Both the position numbers and the translations under genes were made by a program. The notes beneath the pieces were generated by a model that worked only from the letters and a program-made list of their open reading frames with translations, was not told the DNA's origin and made no database searches. Below are positions 8,642 to 17,949 of a DNA stretch of 64,000 nt, one piece after another. Origin of the DNA: a virus; the IMG/VR virus record IMGVR_UViG_3300033149_002817, positions 31,585-95,584 of that record. One strand, 5' to 3'. The first letter of the stretch is position 1. The number at the start of each line of letters is the position of its first letter.

Positions 8642-9978
8642 TGCAAGGACCAGCACACGCTTGCGTCAATTTGCTCTCGCGGAACGCTCCGATCTGGACG
8701 AAGGGCGCAGTGCTGTACTGGGACATCAGGGGTGGTGCGAAGGCTTCAGTCCGAGGGGCGTCTGCATATAGCACTGTGCGGGTACAGTTGGGAAGCGGAG
8801 AGTACTGGACGTTCGACAGAGGTAAGGGGCAGTACGTTCAGATCACCGCTGCCTCCGGCTCGTTTCCGCTTGACGGGCACTTCGCGGAAGCACGAGCCAA
8901 CTACTTCAATGACACGACGAACGTCATGCGTGGCCCATTTTCGGTAGAAGCCGGGGCGGTTGGCTCGAATCCCGTGCTCGACGCCACCTACATCGTGGAC
9001 ATCTCGACCATTCCGATGGCGAACGGCTTCCGTGTTACAAACATGACCGGATCGCTGCGCCGCTTCTACCGCTTGGAGTCGACCTCGGGCACTTACCGCC
9101 GCTACTTCTCCCTCCTGGCGAAGCGGACAGATGGCGGGGTCATTGATGGAACGGTGCTGTCTCTCTACACAGCGTCGTCAGCTGATCCGCTCGGCTCGAA
9201 CCTCATGGAGGCTGCGACAAGGTACAAGAAGATTCGTAGCGACGGGTGGTACCAGCTGTGGGCGGTGCATCCCATCGACGGCGCGAGCGTCTACTTCGGT
9301 GGGCTTCTGACCAGTGGCTTCCCGGTCGACATCGAAGCGCCGATGACCGAGGGGGTTGGGTCGAGTCTTGGCGCTCCGGGGCAGTTCACGGAAAGCCCCG
9401 CTGGTGCGCCCACGCCGCCACTGAGCTACATCGAGATGGCGCGGACGAGCGGAATTGCAGAGCCTTACCCCGCGTGCGGATGGTTCGGTGCGGCCTTCAC
9501 GAACCGTTGGGCACACGACGAGCCTCACGATCAACCCGGGCCACGTTGGAAGACTGCTTACATCGCGAACTGGCAAGTAGACGGGAGCAACAAGGTCTCC
9601 ATCTACATGAGCCAGACGTCACAGGTGTGGGTTGGCTGGATGAGGAAGGCGGGCACGTCAGAGTTGTTCCTGACCGGTCCTGCAACGTGGGCAGAGAACG
9701 AAGCGATGGGGATTGTGATGACGTGGGGCTCGCGCAAGGGCTCGCAGTACGGTGTGCTCGCGGTAAACGGGAAGCAGTACGACGTCGAGACCTTGTTCTC
9801 ACTTCCGACCGGTACTCCGAACTTCATCGAGGTCGGGGACATCGGGGGTCTTGGGTACGCGCAGTCGGCGAACTGCCACGTTGAGGCGATGGCGGTCGGA
9901 CGGCAGGCGCTCACGCGCCTCGACGCGCGTCATCTCTCCCTGTGGTTCAAGGATCAGGCAGTGGGGGTCATCCGGTGA
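8641..9978 (+). CDS. Virion adhesin with lectin-like fold
   Basis: 445 residues, ATG 8641 overlapping the previous stop. It reads as two concanavalin/LamG-like beta sandwiches: residues about 100-210 (SLRRFYRLESTSGTYRRYFSLLAKR) and 270-440 (KTAYIANWQVDGSNKVSIYMSQTSQVWVGWMRKAG, ending LDARHLSLWFKD), the pattern of carbohydrate-binding modules attached to fibres. No catalytic motif is evident. Its stop overlaps the GTG of the large peptidase gene by four bases, which suggests coupled synthesis and perhaps one adhesin complex. Confidence 0.55.
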   Translation: MQGPAHACVNLLSRNAPIWTKGAVLYWDIRGGAKASVRGASAYSTVRVQLGSGEYWTFDRGKGQYVQITAASGSFPLDGHFAEARANYFNDTTNVMRGPFSVEAGAVGSNPVLDATYIVDISTIPMANGFRVTNMTGSLRRFYRLESTSGTYRRYFSLLAKRTDGGVIDGTVLSLYTASSADPLGSNLMEAATRYKKIRSDGWYQLWAVHPIDGASVYFGGLLTSGFPVDIEAPMTEGVGSSLGAPGQFTESPAGAPTPPLSYIEMARTSGIAEPYPACGWFGAAFTNRWAHDEPHDQPGPRWKTAYIANWQVDGSNKVSIYMSQTSQVWVGWMRKAGTSELFLTGPATWAENEAMGIVMTWGSRKGSQYGVLAVNGKQYDVETLFSLPTGTPNFIEVGDIGGLGYAQSANCHVEAMAVGRQALTRLDARHLSLWFKDQAVGVIR

Positions 9979-12900
9979 CGACGAGCGGACTCGCAACCGG
10001 TGGAGCGGGCTCCATCCTCGTTCCGTTCGGGGACGGCGCGACATCGCGCAACAGCGCAGCGTGGAACCCCTACGACGGCAAAGCCTATCGCAACAACAAG
10101 CCGCGCCTCACGGATGGTCTCCTCTTCAACTGCTCGGTGAAGCCGAAGCTGTTCGACACCTTCCCCGAGCCGACAGCCTTCATGTACTACCATCCGACGC
10201 AGGGCACGCCGAATCTGATCGACCGGGAAGCGATCTTCGAGGCGAACTACCCCGAGTTTGACAAGGTCGCGCTCGGGCAGTCCTACCAGGGGCGGGACAT
10301 CATCGCGTACCGGCTCGGTCCGGTCACGCGGAAGCACTTCGTCGTGGACATGGTGGTCCACGGGAACGAAGCGGACGGCGCTCAGGGCACCTTCCGGGCG
10401 ATGGAGATCCTCGCGCGCGACCCGATCTTCGCAGCGTTTCGGGCGGAGTGGACGATCTTCTTCATCCCGGCGTTGAACCCCGATGGGTGGTACCTCGACA
10501 CGCGTAATCTCGCGGAGATCGGACCCGGCGGGGTGACGATCAACCTAAACCGCAACTGGGATTGGTTTTGGGATGAGTATGTCTCTTCGTCGTACGAGTC
10601 AAAAGGCTCGGCGCCGGAGAGCACACTGGAAGCACAGGCGTTCCTCAACTACTACCGCGACCCGCAGGTGACGTTTGGCTTCCTGCTCGATCAGCATGCG
10701 GACCGCGGTGTTGGCGCGCGATACATGAGCCGCGACCGCATATGGCGAGGTTTGGCATCGGCCCCGGGCGTCGCTGGAGAGGTACCGAACAACTACCGGT
10801 CACTGTGGCTTGACTGGATCATCTGGCGCTATGTTGGGCAGGTGACTCACATCCGGGCTCGGGACGCGGGCGGCTTCGACAATTACTGCCGGTACTACCG
10901 CAGCCGTTTCCGTCCGCACCTTCACAGCTACTTCAGCTCTCTCGGCATCGTGTCGATGGCGATGGAGGACGAGAAGGTCAGCGACGCGGGCGGTCTGGAG
11001 ACCGTCGCGAGCGCGTGCAACTTCCGTCTTGACGCGACGCTCGCCGCCGCGTTGTGCTGCACCGAGTCGCTGTGGGTGCACCAATACGAAGAGGGCATCC
11101 TCCTCGAAAACGACGCGGTGACACAGCAGCTACAGAACGCGAGCTTCAACAGCTGGCAGGACGACGAGTACCGCCCTGGCTACTACACGATGAGTCGTAT
11201 GACGACAGCGCGCGCGGCGAAGGCGGACAGCTACGTTGAAGACGGCGGCCGGGCGGTCGAGATGACCTCGCAGACGCTTATCGAGCTGTCGCAGGCGGCG
11301 GAGTTCAACGCGGGCGCGATGACGGGCTACACGAGTTTTCTGTTGGTTACCAGCAAGGGGCAGCTGTTCAAGATCCCGACCGCTTCGGCATCTTCGTCAG
11401 GTGACGTCATCGACCCGCTGACGAGCTTCACGAGTTGGGTGGGGGCGGCAGCCTTCCCGGGCAACGTGGATGGCGGCATTCAAGTGTTCGGCGGCGGTTC
11501 CTCGGAGAAGGACGCAGCGCCGACGACGCAATACTACCTGCTCGATGACACGACGGAGACGCCGCTGACGGGCTTCGGTGCGGTCCCGGTCGGGACGCAG
11601 CACGCGGGTTTCTGCGACAACATGCTGTCGGATCCGCCTTCGCCTTTCCTTCCCGGGCGCGAAGGCTACCTCGTCGGCGGATGGACTGGCATCGCTCCGA
11701 CGGCAGCGATGTACACGCTCGACATTCCGAGCTTCATCTGGACGCTTTCCGCGGCGACGATGCCGACTCCGACGTATGGCGCGCTCGCGGTCTACGATCC
11801 GATCAGGGGCTACGTGTGGATCATCGGGGGCTTCAACGCCGCCGGCACACCGCAGAGCACGGTGGGATATTGGAATCTGGTGGCGGACACCTACACGCCA
11901 TCGACTCCGCTCCCGCTCGCTTTGGGTTACGTGGCGGGCGTCTACGCGCGTGTTGACAATCGCATTTACATCTACGGTGGGCAGCTCAACACGGGGAACA
12001 TGGCGCCGACCATCTACCAATTCGACCCGAGCAGCGCGACGTGGGTTCTGCTGGAGGTGACGGCGAACCTCGACGACGACGAGGATCAGCAAGAGCCGGA
12101 AGACCCGGTATGGAACGTCTTGCTCGGGCGGGCGCAGGCCATTCTTCCGGTCGAGAACGCAACGGACGACGGGGTTATCTACCTGCTCGGCGGACGGCAG
12201 ACAAGTACTGTGGGGGCGCTCGCGGACGACTTCTACAAGCACGATCTATTCGACGAAATTATCGGGCGCGTGGCAGATTCCGAATACGGCTACCTTCGCT
12301 ACTCGTCATCGATCCAATCGGGATGGATAGCGTATGTGCTCTCGCAGCAGCCGAGTATCACGGGAGGCGCCTTCGCGGGTACGTGGACGGATACGACACC
12401 CGGAAACTGGACCGCGTACGCGGGCGCTCCGGCAACGGGGACGAAGACGGGCGCGGCACACAGCGCGCTGACGCATAGCGAAACGGCCCCGAACTACGCG
12501 AGCCATCGCATGAAGGTGGACCTCTTCAAGGACGGCGCTGGGACGCTCCTGCTCTTCAGCGCGGTGCTGCGCGGGAGCTACATCGGGGCGAACATTCAGA
12601 CCGGCTACCGGGTGCGGAACAACATCGGCGGAACGACATGGGTGTTGGAGCGCTTCGTCGGTGCAGCGGGTACGACGCTCGACACGACGACTGCGGACAC
12701 CATCGCCGACACGACTGCTCGCGAGCTTGACTTTCGCGTGCTTGGACAGAGTCCGGTGCGCATCGTCGTCTACTACAATGACGTCGAAATCTTCAACTAT
12801 GTTGACGCCTCATCTGCACGACGCCGCAACCCGGGCGTCTCTGGGTTCGAGGGGCAGAGCGGAACGGCGAATCTCGTCGTGTCGAACTACTGGGCCACGG

Positions 12901-14495
12901 AGACGGCGGCAGGAGAAGAGAAGTTCAGCGGTTCGGCGCTCGTGAAATCGAAGCTCGCGTCTTCTACAGGGTATGTGCGCCTCGCCCTTCAACCAGGCGC
13001 GCAAGAGGTAGCTGATAGCGAGTTCGTCACGCGACGCGTGCGCAACTACTACACCATTCCGCCGTCGGGGTACTGGTTCAACTACCGCGTGCGCGCGTTC
13101 CTCCGGCATGGCCCTCGGGCGTATGTTGAGGACCGTGTTCGCTACTATCACCGTGTGTACAAGGACTCGCAGACGGCGGTCATCGACGGCATCGTGCTCA
13201 CGAGGGGTACGTTGCTCGGGCAGACGTTCCTCGACACGGGGCAAGCTCGTGTGGGCGAGAGTCATACCTTCGCGACGCCCGTGCAGATGAATCGCCTTCA
13301 CGCCTCCTTCACATGGATGCCGACCTTCGGCTACCCGGACATAGTTGACGCGGACCTTGAGATCGCGCGCTTCGCGGTCGACGGCAGCAACTACATCCGC
13401 GTCATCCTGCTCGCGGGGAACGACGAAGAGCGCGAGTTCAACCGCGACGACCTCTACGCGCAGCACGACCCGATCATCCGCCTCGACAAGGTGCGCGGCG
13501 GGGTTCAGGTCGCGTATATCGACCTTGTCTGTTACTACAGCTACATAATGCGAGAGCCGGGGTGCGAGCGTGTTGACGAGTCGCTCCGCTTCACGATCGT
13601 TCACATCGAGGACCAGCTGTTCCGCTTCTCCATCGAGCGCTTCGGCTTCGAGGTCCACAAGTCGCAGGCAGTCGACCTCATCGGCTTCGTGACGACCGCG
13701 GGAACGCTGGCGTACAACGGGCAAGGGGTCTACGGTAAACCAACTATCAGCTATGACGGCATGCACGCGAACGGTATGCGCGCCATGCTCGGGCGCCGCG
13801 ACATCGATCAGCGGCTTGTTGAGCTTGAGAGGACCGGGTTGTTCGTTTCGGGTGAGCGCGACCCGACGCAGGGCGCCATCTCGACCTACAACAAGTACCG
13901 TCCCTTCCTCGACGGTGACGACTTCATCCGCCCGGACGACAGCAACCTCGGGAGCGGGTGGGACGTCATCAAGCAGACCGGGAACGGGTGGGATGTCGTA
14001 TCCAGCCAGGCCCGATGCGTTGAGCTTGGCTTTGAGAGTCGGGAGGGCGACCCGCGGCACGCCGACTACATCATGGCGGCCGACGTCACGGTGCAGAACA
14101 ACAACGACGTCGTCGGCCTCATGGGGCGGGTAGATCGCTTCCTGTCGGGGTCATACTCAAGCTACGAACCTCACGGGTACGGGTTTGAGCTGATTCAGAC
14201 CTCGCCGACGGCGGCGACGTTGCGCATCGTCACGTACTGGAACGGCGTACGGGAGATCCTCAACACACAGGCGCTATCATCCTACACTGCGGGTGAGACG
14301 CTGCGGATTCAGGTGACGCTGACGAACACGACGCTCCGAGCCGAAATCTCGGGGCGGGCGGTCGTTACGACGACGGACTACCTCTTCAAGAGGCCGGGCC
14401 GTGCGGGGATCATGGGAGAGACGGGCGGACCGGCGCAGTACGTCACGGTCGACAACTGGTCGATGACCGAAAACTTCGAGTCGAGCACGGTTTAG
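9975..14495 (+). CDS. Giant virion protein: M14 zinc carboxypeptidase + kelch-like propeller + lectin-like domains
   Basis: 1506 residues from GTG 9975 (GTGA overlap). Residues about 75-345 are an M14 carboxypeptidase: H129 and E132 (HGNE) and H241 (DQHAD) are the zinc ligands, with NPDG 168-171, NLNRNW 190-195, and E331 or E333 in SMAMEDE as candidate catalytic Glu. Residues about 490-765 hold at least five kelch-type blades (VFGGGSS, YLVGGWTG, VWIIGGFN, IYIYGGQL, IYLLGGRQ). Two or three beta-sandwich domains follow, one around 800-980 and one at the C-terminus. Its place among adhesins implies a virion enzyme that trims a peptide-containing surface layer, peptidoglycan stem peptide or poly-amino-acid capsule, with the propeller binding glycan. 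Substrate is unknown. No signal peptide. Confidence 0.75.
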   Translation: MTTSGLATGGAGSILVPFGDGATSRNSAAWNPYDGKAYRNNKPRLTDGLLFNCSVKPKLFDTFPEPTAFMYYHPTQGTPNLIDREAIFEANYPEFDKVALGQSYQGRDIIAYRLGPVTRKHFVVDMVVHGNEADGAQGTFRAMEILARDPIFAAFRAEWTIFFIPALNPDGWYLDTRNLAEIGPGGVTINLNRNWDWFWDEYVSSSYESKGSAPESTLEAQAFLNYYRDPQVTFGFLLDQHADRGVGARYMSRDRIWRGLASAPGVAGEVPNNYRSLWLDWIIWRYVGQVTHIRARDAGGFDNYCRYYRSRFRPHLHSYFSSLGIVSMAMEDEKVSDAGGLETVASACNFRLDATLAAALCCTESLWVHQYEEGILLENDAVTQQLQNASFNSWQDDEYRPGYYTMSRMTTARAAKADSYVEDGGRAVEMTSQTLIELSQAAEFNAGAMTGYTSFLLVTSKGQLFKIPTASASSSGDVIDPLTSFTSWVGAAAFPGNVDGGIQVFGGGSSEKDAAPTTQYYLLDDTTETPLTGFGAVPVGTQHAGFCDNMLSDPPSPFLPGREGYLVGGWTGIAPTAAMYTLDIPSFIWTLSAATMPTPTYGALAVYDPIRGYVWIIGGFNAAGTPQSTVGYWNLVADTYTPSTPLPLALGYVAGVYARVDNRIYIYGGQLNTGNMAPTIYQFDPSSATWVLLEVTANLDDDEDQQEPEDPVWNVLLGRAQAILPVENATDDGVIYLLGGRQTSTVGALADDFYKHDLFDEIIGRVADSEYGYLRYSSSIQSGWIAYVLSQQPSITGGAFAGTWTDTTPGNWTAYAGAPATGTKTGAAHSALTHSETAPNYASHRMKVDLFKDGAGTLLLFSAVLRGSYIGANIQTGYRVRNNIGGTTWVLERFVGAAGTTLDTTTADTIADTTARELDFRVLGQSPVRIVVYYNDVEIFNYVDASSARRRNPGVSGFEGQSGTANLVVSNYWATETAAGEEKFSGSALVKSKLASSTGYVRLALQPGAQEVADSEFVTRRVRNYYTIPPSGYWFNYRVRAFLRHGPRAYVEDRVRYYHRVYKDSQTAVIDGIVLTRGTLLGQTFLDTGQARVGESHTFATPVQMNRLHASFTWMPTFGYPDIVDADLEIARFAVDGSNYIRVILLAGNDEEREFNRDDLYAQHDPIIRLDKVRGGVQVAYIDLVCYYSYIMREPGCERVDESLRFTIVHIEDQLFRFSIERFGFEVHKSQAVDLIGFVTTAGTLAYNGQGVYGKPTISYDGMHANGMRAMLGRRDIDQRLVELERTGLFVSGERDPTQGAISTYNKYRPFLDGDDFIRPDDSNLGSGWDVIKQTGNGWDVVSSQARCVELGFESREGDPRHADYIMAADVTVQNNNDVVGLMGRVDRFLSGSYSSYEPHGYGFELIQTSPTAATLRIVTYWNGVREILNTQALSSYTAGETLRIQVTLTNTTLRAEISGRAVVTTTDYLFKRPGRAGIMGETGGPAQYVTVDNWSMTENFESSTV

Positions 14496-14503
14496 GGGGC
14501 GAC

Positions 14504-14980
14504 ATGGCAGAGCCATACGGGTTCGCAGTGCGGACGGACGGTGCGACGGAGCTGCGCAGCGCCCTCGCTCAGCATGAGGCAGAGTTGGTCATCCTCACGC
14601 AGGAGGACCACGGCGTACCGATCGCGTCCTTCGACATCGTGCGCGTGTCAGTCCTGAGCGCGGAAAACCTTGCGTGGGATGTCTACTTCTATGACAGTGC
14701 GCCCGGGGCGCTCACGGCGCACGACGACAACCCGGTCGTGGATTGGATCGAGTTCGACGCCACGCAGGGGAAGCAGATCAACGCGACCGGTCCGTTCATC
14801 TACTCCCTGTCGGCCTTCAAGACGCGCTACATCAACCGTAATGGGGAGCCGACCATCTACGTCCGCCTCTGTCAGCGGGACGCAGCGGGGAAGACGGCGA
14901 ACGATCCGGGGCGGGTGGTCGTCATCGTCGAAGGCACCTCAACGGGTAACGACTACCCGGCGCAGCATCCGGAGACGTAG
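14504..14980 (+). CDS. Small virion-type hypothetical protein
   Basis: 158 residues with a good start context (GGGGGCGAC before ATG 14504). The sequence is an all-beta pattern (VRVSVLSAENLAWDVYFYDSA ... FIYSLSAFKTRYINRNGEPTIYVRLCQRD) without recognised motif. It sits between the giant peptidase and a small membrane protein, in the same operon. Likely an accessory adhesin or chaperone subunit; uncertain. Confidence 0.5.
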   Translation: MAEPYGFAVRTDGATELRSALAQHEAELVILTQEDHGVPIASFDIVRVSVLSAENLAWDVYFYDSAPGALTAHDDNPVVDWIEFDATQGKQINATGPFIYSLSAFKTRYINRNGEPTIYVRLCQRDAAGKTANDPGRVVVIVEGTSTGNDYPAQHPET

Positions 14981-14982
14981 GC

Positions 14983-15120
14983 ATGAGTGGTTGGTGGAAT
15001 TGGTATGACAGGACACCGGGGAAGCAGCTGAGCGACATGGACGTAGGGCTGAAAGTACTCTACGTCTCCGTCGGTCTGATGGTTCTTCTCGTGTTGCTCG
15101 TGACTATCGACGTCTGTTGA
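14983..15120 (+). CDS. 45-residue single-span membrane protein
   Basis: A short ORF starting two bases after the preceding stop. The N-terminal 22 residues are Trp-rich and polar (MSGWWNWYDRTPGKQLSDMD), followed by a hydrophobic span of about 19 residues (VLYVSVGLMVLLVLLVTI) and a terminal Cys. The next gene begins 9 nt later, so the ORF fills the gap neatly. A membrane protein within a virion operon could be a lysis accessory or a superinfection factor; its function cannot be read from sequence. Confidence 0.55.
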   Translation: MSGWWNWYDRTPGKQLSDMDVGLKVLYVSVGLMVLLVLLVTIDVC

Positions 15121-15129
15121 GGGGACAAC

Positions 15130-15630
15130 ATGCCGCCTGCAGGATCAGTAGTCGTTGGTGGTAGTGGTGGTGGTACCACGCCATCGACAGCTGCGGAGGA
15201 CACAAACGTGTGGGTCATCACGGGATCGAAAGCGCTTCAGACCTACGGCACGTCCGGGCAGACGTACACGCCGATGGACGTGGCCGACACGCTTCGCATG
15301 CAGAAGCGCGTGCTGACGGCCGGTGACTACACGGTCAGCATCAACTACGCGATGGCGTCTGCCTCCGCCAACGCGGTCAAGCTGCAGTGCGACTACCTCG
15401 TGACCGACGACGGTGACGACCCGGATGCTGCTCTCGGCGCGGCAACTCCGGCGACGTCCGAGTTCTCGCCCGGCAACGACACCGACATGCACCAGCACGA
15501 GACTTTCGTGGTGACGGTCGCCGCCGACGGTGAGAACCTCGTCATCGTGCTGACCCGGATCGCCCCCGGTGCTGCTGCTCACCCGGGCCTGCTGCGCGTC
15601 ATCGACGTCAACCTCGACCCCGTGCCGTAG
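15130..15630 (+). CDS. Fibre-region hypothetical protein
   Basis: 166 residues. A Gly-rich N-terminus (VVVGGSGGG) precedes an immunoglobulin-like beta region (VLTAGDYTVSINYAMASASANAV) and a C-terminal part with DMHQHETFVVTVAADGENLVIVL. No cysteine pair or membrane segment. The RBS is TGAGGGG upstream of ATG 15130. It begins the stretch of small adhesin genes and shares the 'MPP..Gly-rich' start with the gene at 19151. Function inferred from place only. Confidence 0.5.
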   Translation: MPPAGSVVVGGSGGGTTPSTAAEDTNVWVITGSKALQTYGTSGQTYTPMDVADTLRMQKRVLTAGDYTVSINYAMASASANAVKLQCDYLVTDDGDDPDAALGAATPATSEFSPGNDTDMHQHETFVVTVAADGENLVIVLTRIAPGAAAHPGLLRVIDVNLDPVP

Positions 15631-15638
15631 GAGCTGAC

Positions 15639-16406
15639 GTGGCCTTCAACACTGCTGTCATCGCTGGCGTCGAGGAGTACACCTCGTGGGATGACGTGCT
15701 TGCTCGTCCCGCCTCGGACGGCGACAAGGTCATGTTCATGGGATTGAAGTGGCGGTACGACGGTACCGCTTCAATATGGGTTCCTGCTTGGGTCTACGGG
15801 GAGACCATATTAGACAAGCTGTTGGTTGATGGCGACGAAGCTAACGACGCTGCACTTGTCGCGAAGGGCTGGACTGTCAACAAGGCAGCCGGTGGCACCG
15901 TCACGTATGACGGCGTGCGGGTGAGGTTCAAGGGCGATTCCGCAGATGCCGACATCAGCAACGTAGCATTTACTCATACGGGCGACCAGGACGATAAGTA
16001 CTTCTTCTATGGTCGGGTGCGAGCTGACAACTGGAGGGGTACTCCCTACTGGGCCGGATGTATAGCTGGTCTTGACGATGGCACGCACTCCAGACAATTC
16101 AGTTTTCTCTACACGTCTGCCACCGACTATGCTGGGTTCATTGGCAACATGGCAAAGAAGGGGGAGGCGGACGTATCAATTGATTTCACGACTGAGCGGT
16201 TCGTGCTGATCTTCTGGAGAAAGACGACCGGAGAAAAAGCAAGCTATGCGTGGGTGCAAGGCGGAGCATGGCTGCCTGCTCCAAACTACGCTTACACGGG
16301 AACGACCTTTACGGGCACGGCCTCAAAGCGGCTCGGTATTGGTGTTTTGAGTAGCGGAGCCGGTAGTGACGTTCACGTTCGTGACGTAGTATTCGCGAGG
16401 TATTGA
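15639..16406 (+). CDS. Adhesin family member 1 of tandem array
   Basis: 255 residues, GTG start 15639 with GGAG 8 nt upstream. N-terminal 60 residues carry the array signature: TSWDD, KVMFMGLKWRY, IWVPAWVYGET. The rest is a jelly-roll-like domain with DEANDAALVAKGW, HTGDQDDKYFFYGRV, FTTERFVLIFWRK and a terminal VRDVVFARY, each of which recurs in the following paralogues. This looks like a trimeric receptor-binding tip with a constant attachment head and variable body. Overlap TGATG links it to the next copy. Confidence 0.55.
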   Translation: MAFNTAVIAGVEEYTSWDDVLARPASDGDKVMFMGLKWRYDGTASIWVPAWVYGETILDKLLVDGDEANDAALVAKGWTVNKAAGGTVTYDGVRVRFKGDSADADISNVAFTHTGDQDDKYFFYGRVRADNWRGTPYWAGCIAGLDDGTHSRQFSFLYTSATDYAGFIGNMAKKGEADVSIDFTTERFVLIFWRKTTGEKASYAWVQGGAWLPAPNYAYTGTTFTGTASKRLGIGVLSSGAGSDVHVRDVVFARY

Positions 16407-17176
16407 TGGCCGCCAACACAACGTACCCATCGCTCGGTGTTGAGGAAGTTACTTCCTGGGACGACATGCCCTCCAGCCCCCTGGATGGTCAGGCTGTCAT
16501 GTTCATGGGGATGAAATGGCGGTACAGCACTACAGACGGGCTCTGGCTCCCGGCATGGGTCTACGGAGAGACTCTACTCGACGTCGGACAGATTGTTGGG
16601 GATGAGTCGAACGATGCAGCCCTCGTGGCGAATGGCTGGGGCGTCACCAAGTCCGGGAGTGGCGCTACGTACTATGACGGGACACGGGTCAAGCTCGATG
16701 GTGGCAGTATAAATGCGAACTTCGCGAGTGCAAACTTTGTTCACGGTGGGAATCAAGCAAGTCATTACATCGCCTATGGACGTGTGACTGCTCATAGCTA
16801 CACCAGCGGTGGTGCGCAGGCCGCTTGTGTCCTCACAAATCAGGACGGGACGGAAGACAGAGCCTTCATGTTCCGCTACGATCCCGCGCATACGTACAAC
16901 GCCTTTGGTGGTTTCGGTGGCATCTACGGGCAAGTCAATGACCTTGCTTCTTTCGCTACCGAGAGGTTTTTTCTTGTGTACTGGCACCCTCATGCTGGGA
17001 GCGGTATCGCTCAAAGCGCTTGGGTGGAAGGTGCTGCATGCATCCCATCGCCTACGTCCTTCTACGCCGGAACGGCGATGCCTGCATCTGCTTCGCAACG
17101 CTGGTATATCGGTGACTGGACCGGTAATGCTGGTGGTTCGTTGTCCGTTCGCAATCTCGTCGTCGCGAGGTACTAA
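16406..17176 (+). CDS. Adhesin family member 2 of tandem array
   Basis: 256 residues from ATG 16406 (TTG 16403 is possible but the ATG overlaps the previous stop as TGATG). Begins MAANTTYPSLGVEEVTSWDD, followed by PLDGQAVMFMGMKWRY and PAWVYGETLLDVGQIVGDE. Body strands FVHGGNQASHYIAYGRV, FMFRYDPAHTYNAFGGFGG and the ending RNLVVARY are shared with member 3, to which it is very similar in DNA as well as protein. It therefore arose by recent duplication or is kept similar by recombination. Confidence 0.55.
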   Translation: MAANTTYPSLGVEEVTSWDDMPSSPLDGQAVMFMGMKWRYSTTDGLWLPAWVYGETLLDVGQIVGDESNDAALVANGWGVTKSGSGATYYDGTRVKLDGGSINANFASANFVHGGNQASHYIAYGRVTAHSYTSGGAQAACVLTNQDGTEDRAFMFRYDPAHTYNAFGGFGGIYGQVNDLASFATERFFLVYWHPHAGSGIAQSAWVEGAACIPSPTSFYAGTAMPASASQRWYIGDWTGNAGGSLSVRNLVVARY

Positions 17177-17949
17177 TGGCAGCCAACACGACCTACCCAT
17201 CGCTTGTCGTGGAAGAGGTCACCTCGTGGGACGACATGCCCGTCAGCCCTCTCGATGGGCAGGCTGTCATGTTCATGGGGATGAAATGGCAGTACGACGG
17301 TACCGCTTCAATATGGGTGCCTGCTTGGGTCTACGGAGAGACTCTACTCGACGTCGGACAGATTGTTGGGGATGAGGCGAACGACGCGGCCCTCGTGACG
17401 AATGGTTGGGCCATTACTAAGGCAGGCGCTGGTGCTACGTCCTATGACGGGACGCGAGTCAAGTTCGATAGTAGCGGCGCGAATGCGAACTTTTGCAATG
17501 CGCTCTTCCCTCACGGTGGGAATCAAGCAAGCCATTACATCGCCTACGGTCGTGTAAATTCTCACAGCTACACCGGCAGTGTCAAGCAATCCGCTTGTGT
17601 TCTTGCAAATCAGGACGGGACGGAAGACAGAACCTTCATGTTCCGCTACGATCCCGCGAATGCATACAACTCCTTCGCGGGTTCAGGTAGTACCTTTGGA
17701 CAAGTCAATGCTCTTGCCACCTTCTTCGCTACCGAGCGTTTTTTCCTCGCATATTGGCGCCCTCATGCTGGTAGTGGAATCGCCCAAAGTGCTTGGGTGG
17801 AAGGTGCCGCGTGTCTCCCGTCACCCACGTCCTTCTATGCCGGTACAGGGATGTCTGGAACTGCGGTGCAGCGCTGGTATATCGGTGACTGCACCGGCAA
17901 TGCCGCCGGTTCGCTGTCTGTTCGCAATCTCGTCGTCGCGAGGTACTAA
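17176..17949 (+). CDS. Adhesin family member 3 of tandem array
   Basis: 257 residues, TAATG overlap with member 2. Closest paralogue of member 2: both have the block ETLLDVGQIVGDExNDAALV, HGGNQASHYIAYGRV, NQDGTEDRxFMFRYDP and SGIAQSAWVEGAAC. The stretch 17285-17330, however, matches member 1 (DGTASIWVPAWVYGET, with the same DNA bases) rather than member 2, which has STTDGLWLPAWVYGET. The gene is therefore a mosaic of its neighbours. Confidence 0.55.
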   Translation: MAANTTYPSLVVEEVTSWDDMPVSPLDGQAVMFMGMKWQYDGTASIWVPAWVYGETLLDVGQIVGDEANDAALVTNGWAITKAGAGATSYDGTRVKFDSSGANANFCNALFPHGGNQASHYIAYGRVNSHSYTGSVKQSACVLANQDGTEDRTFMFRYDPANAYNSFAGSGSTFGQVNALATFFATERFFLAYWRPHAGSGIAQSAWVEGAACLPSPTSFYAGTGMSGTAVQRWYIGDCTGNAAGSLSVRNLVVARY

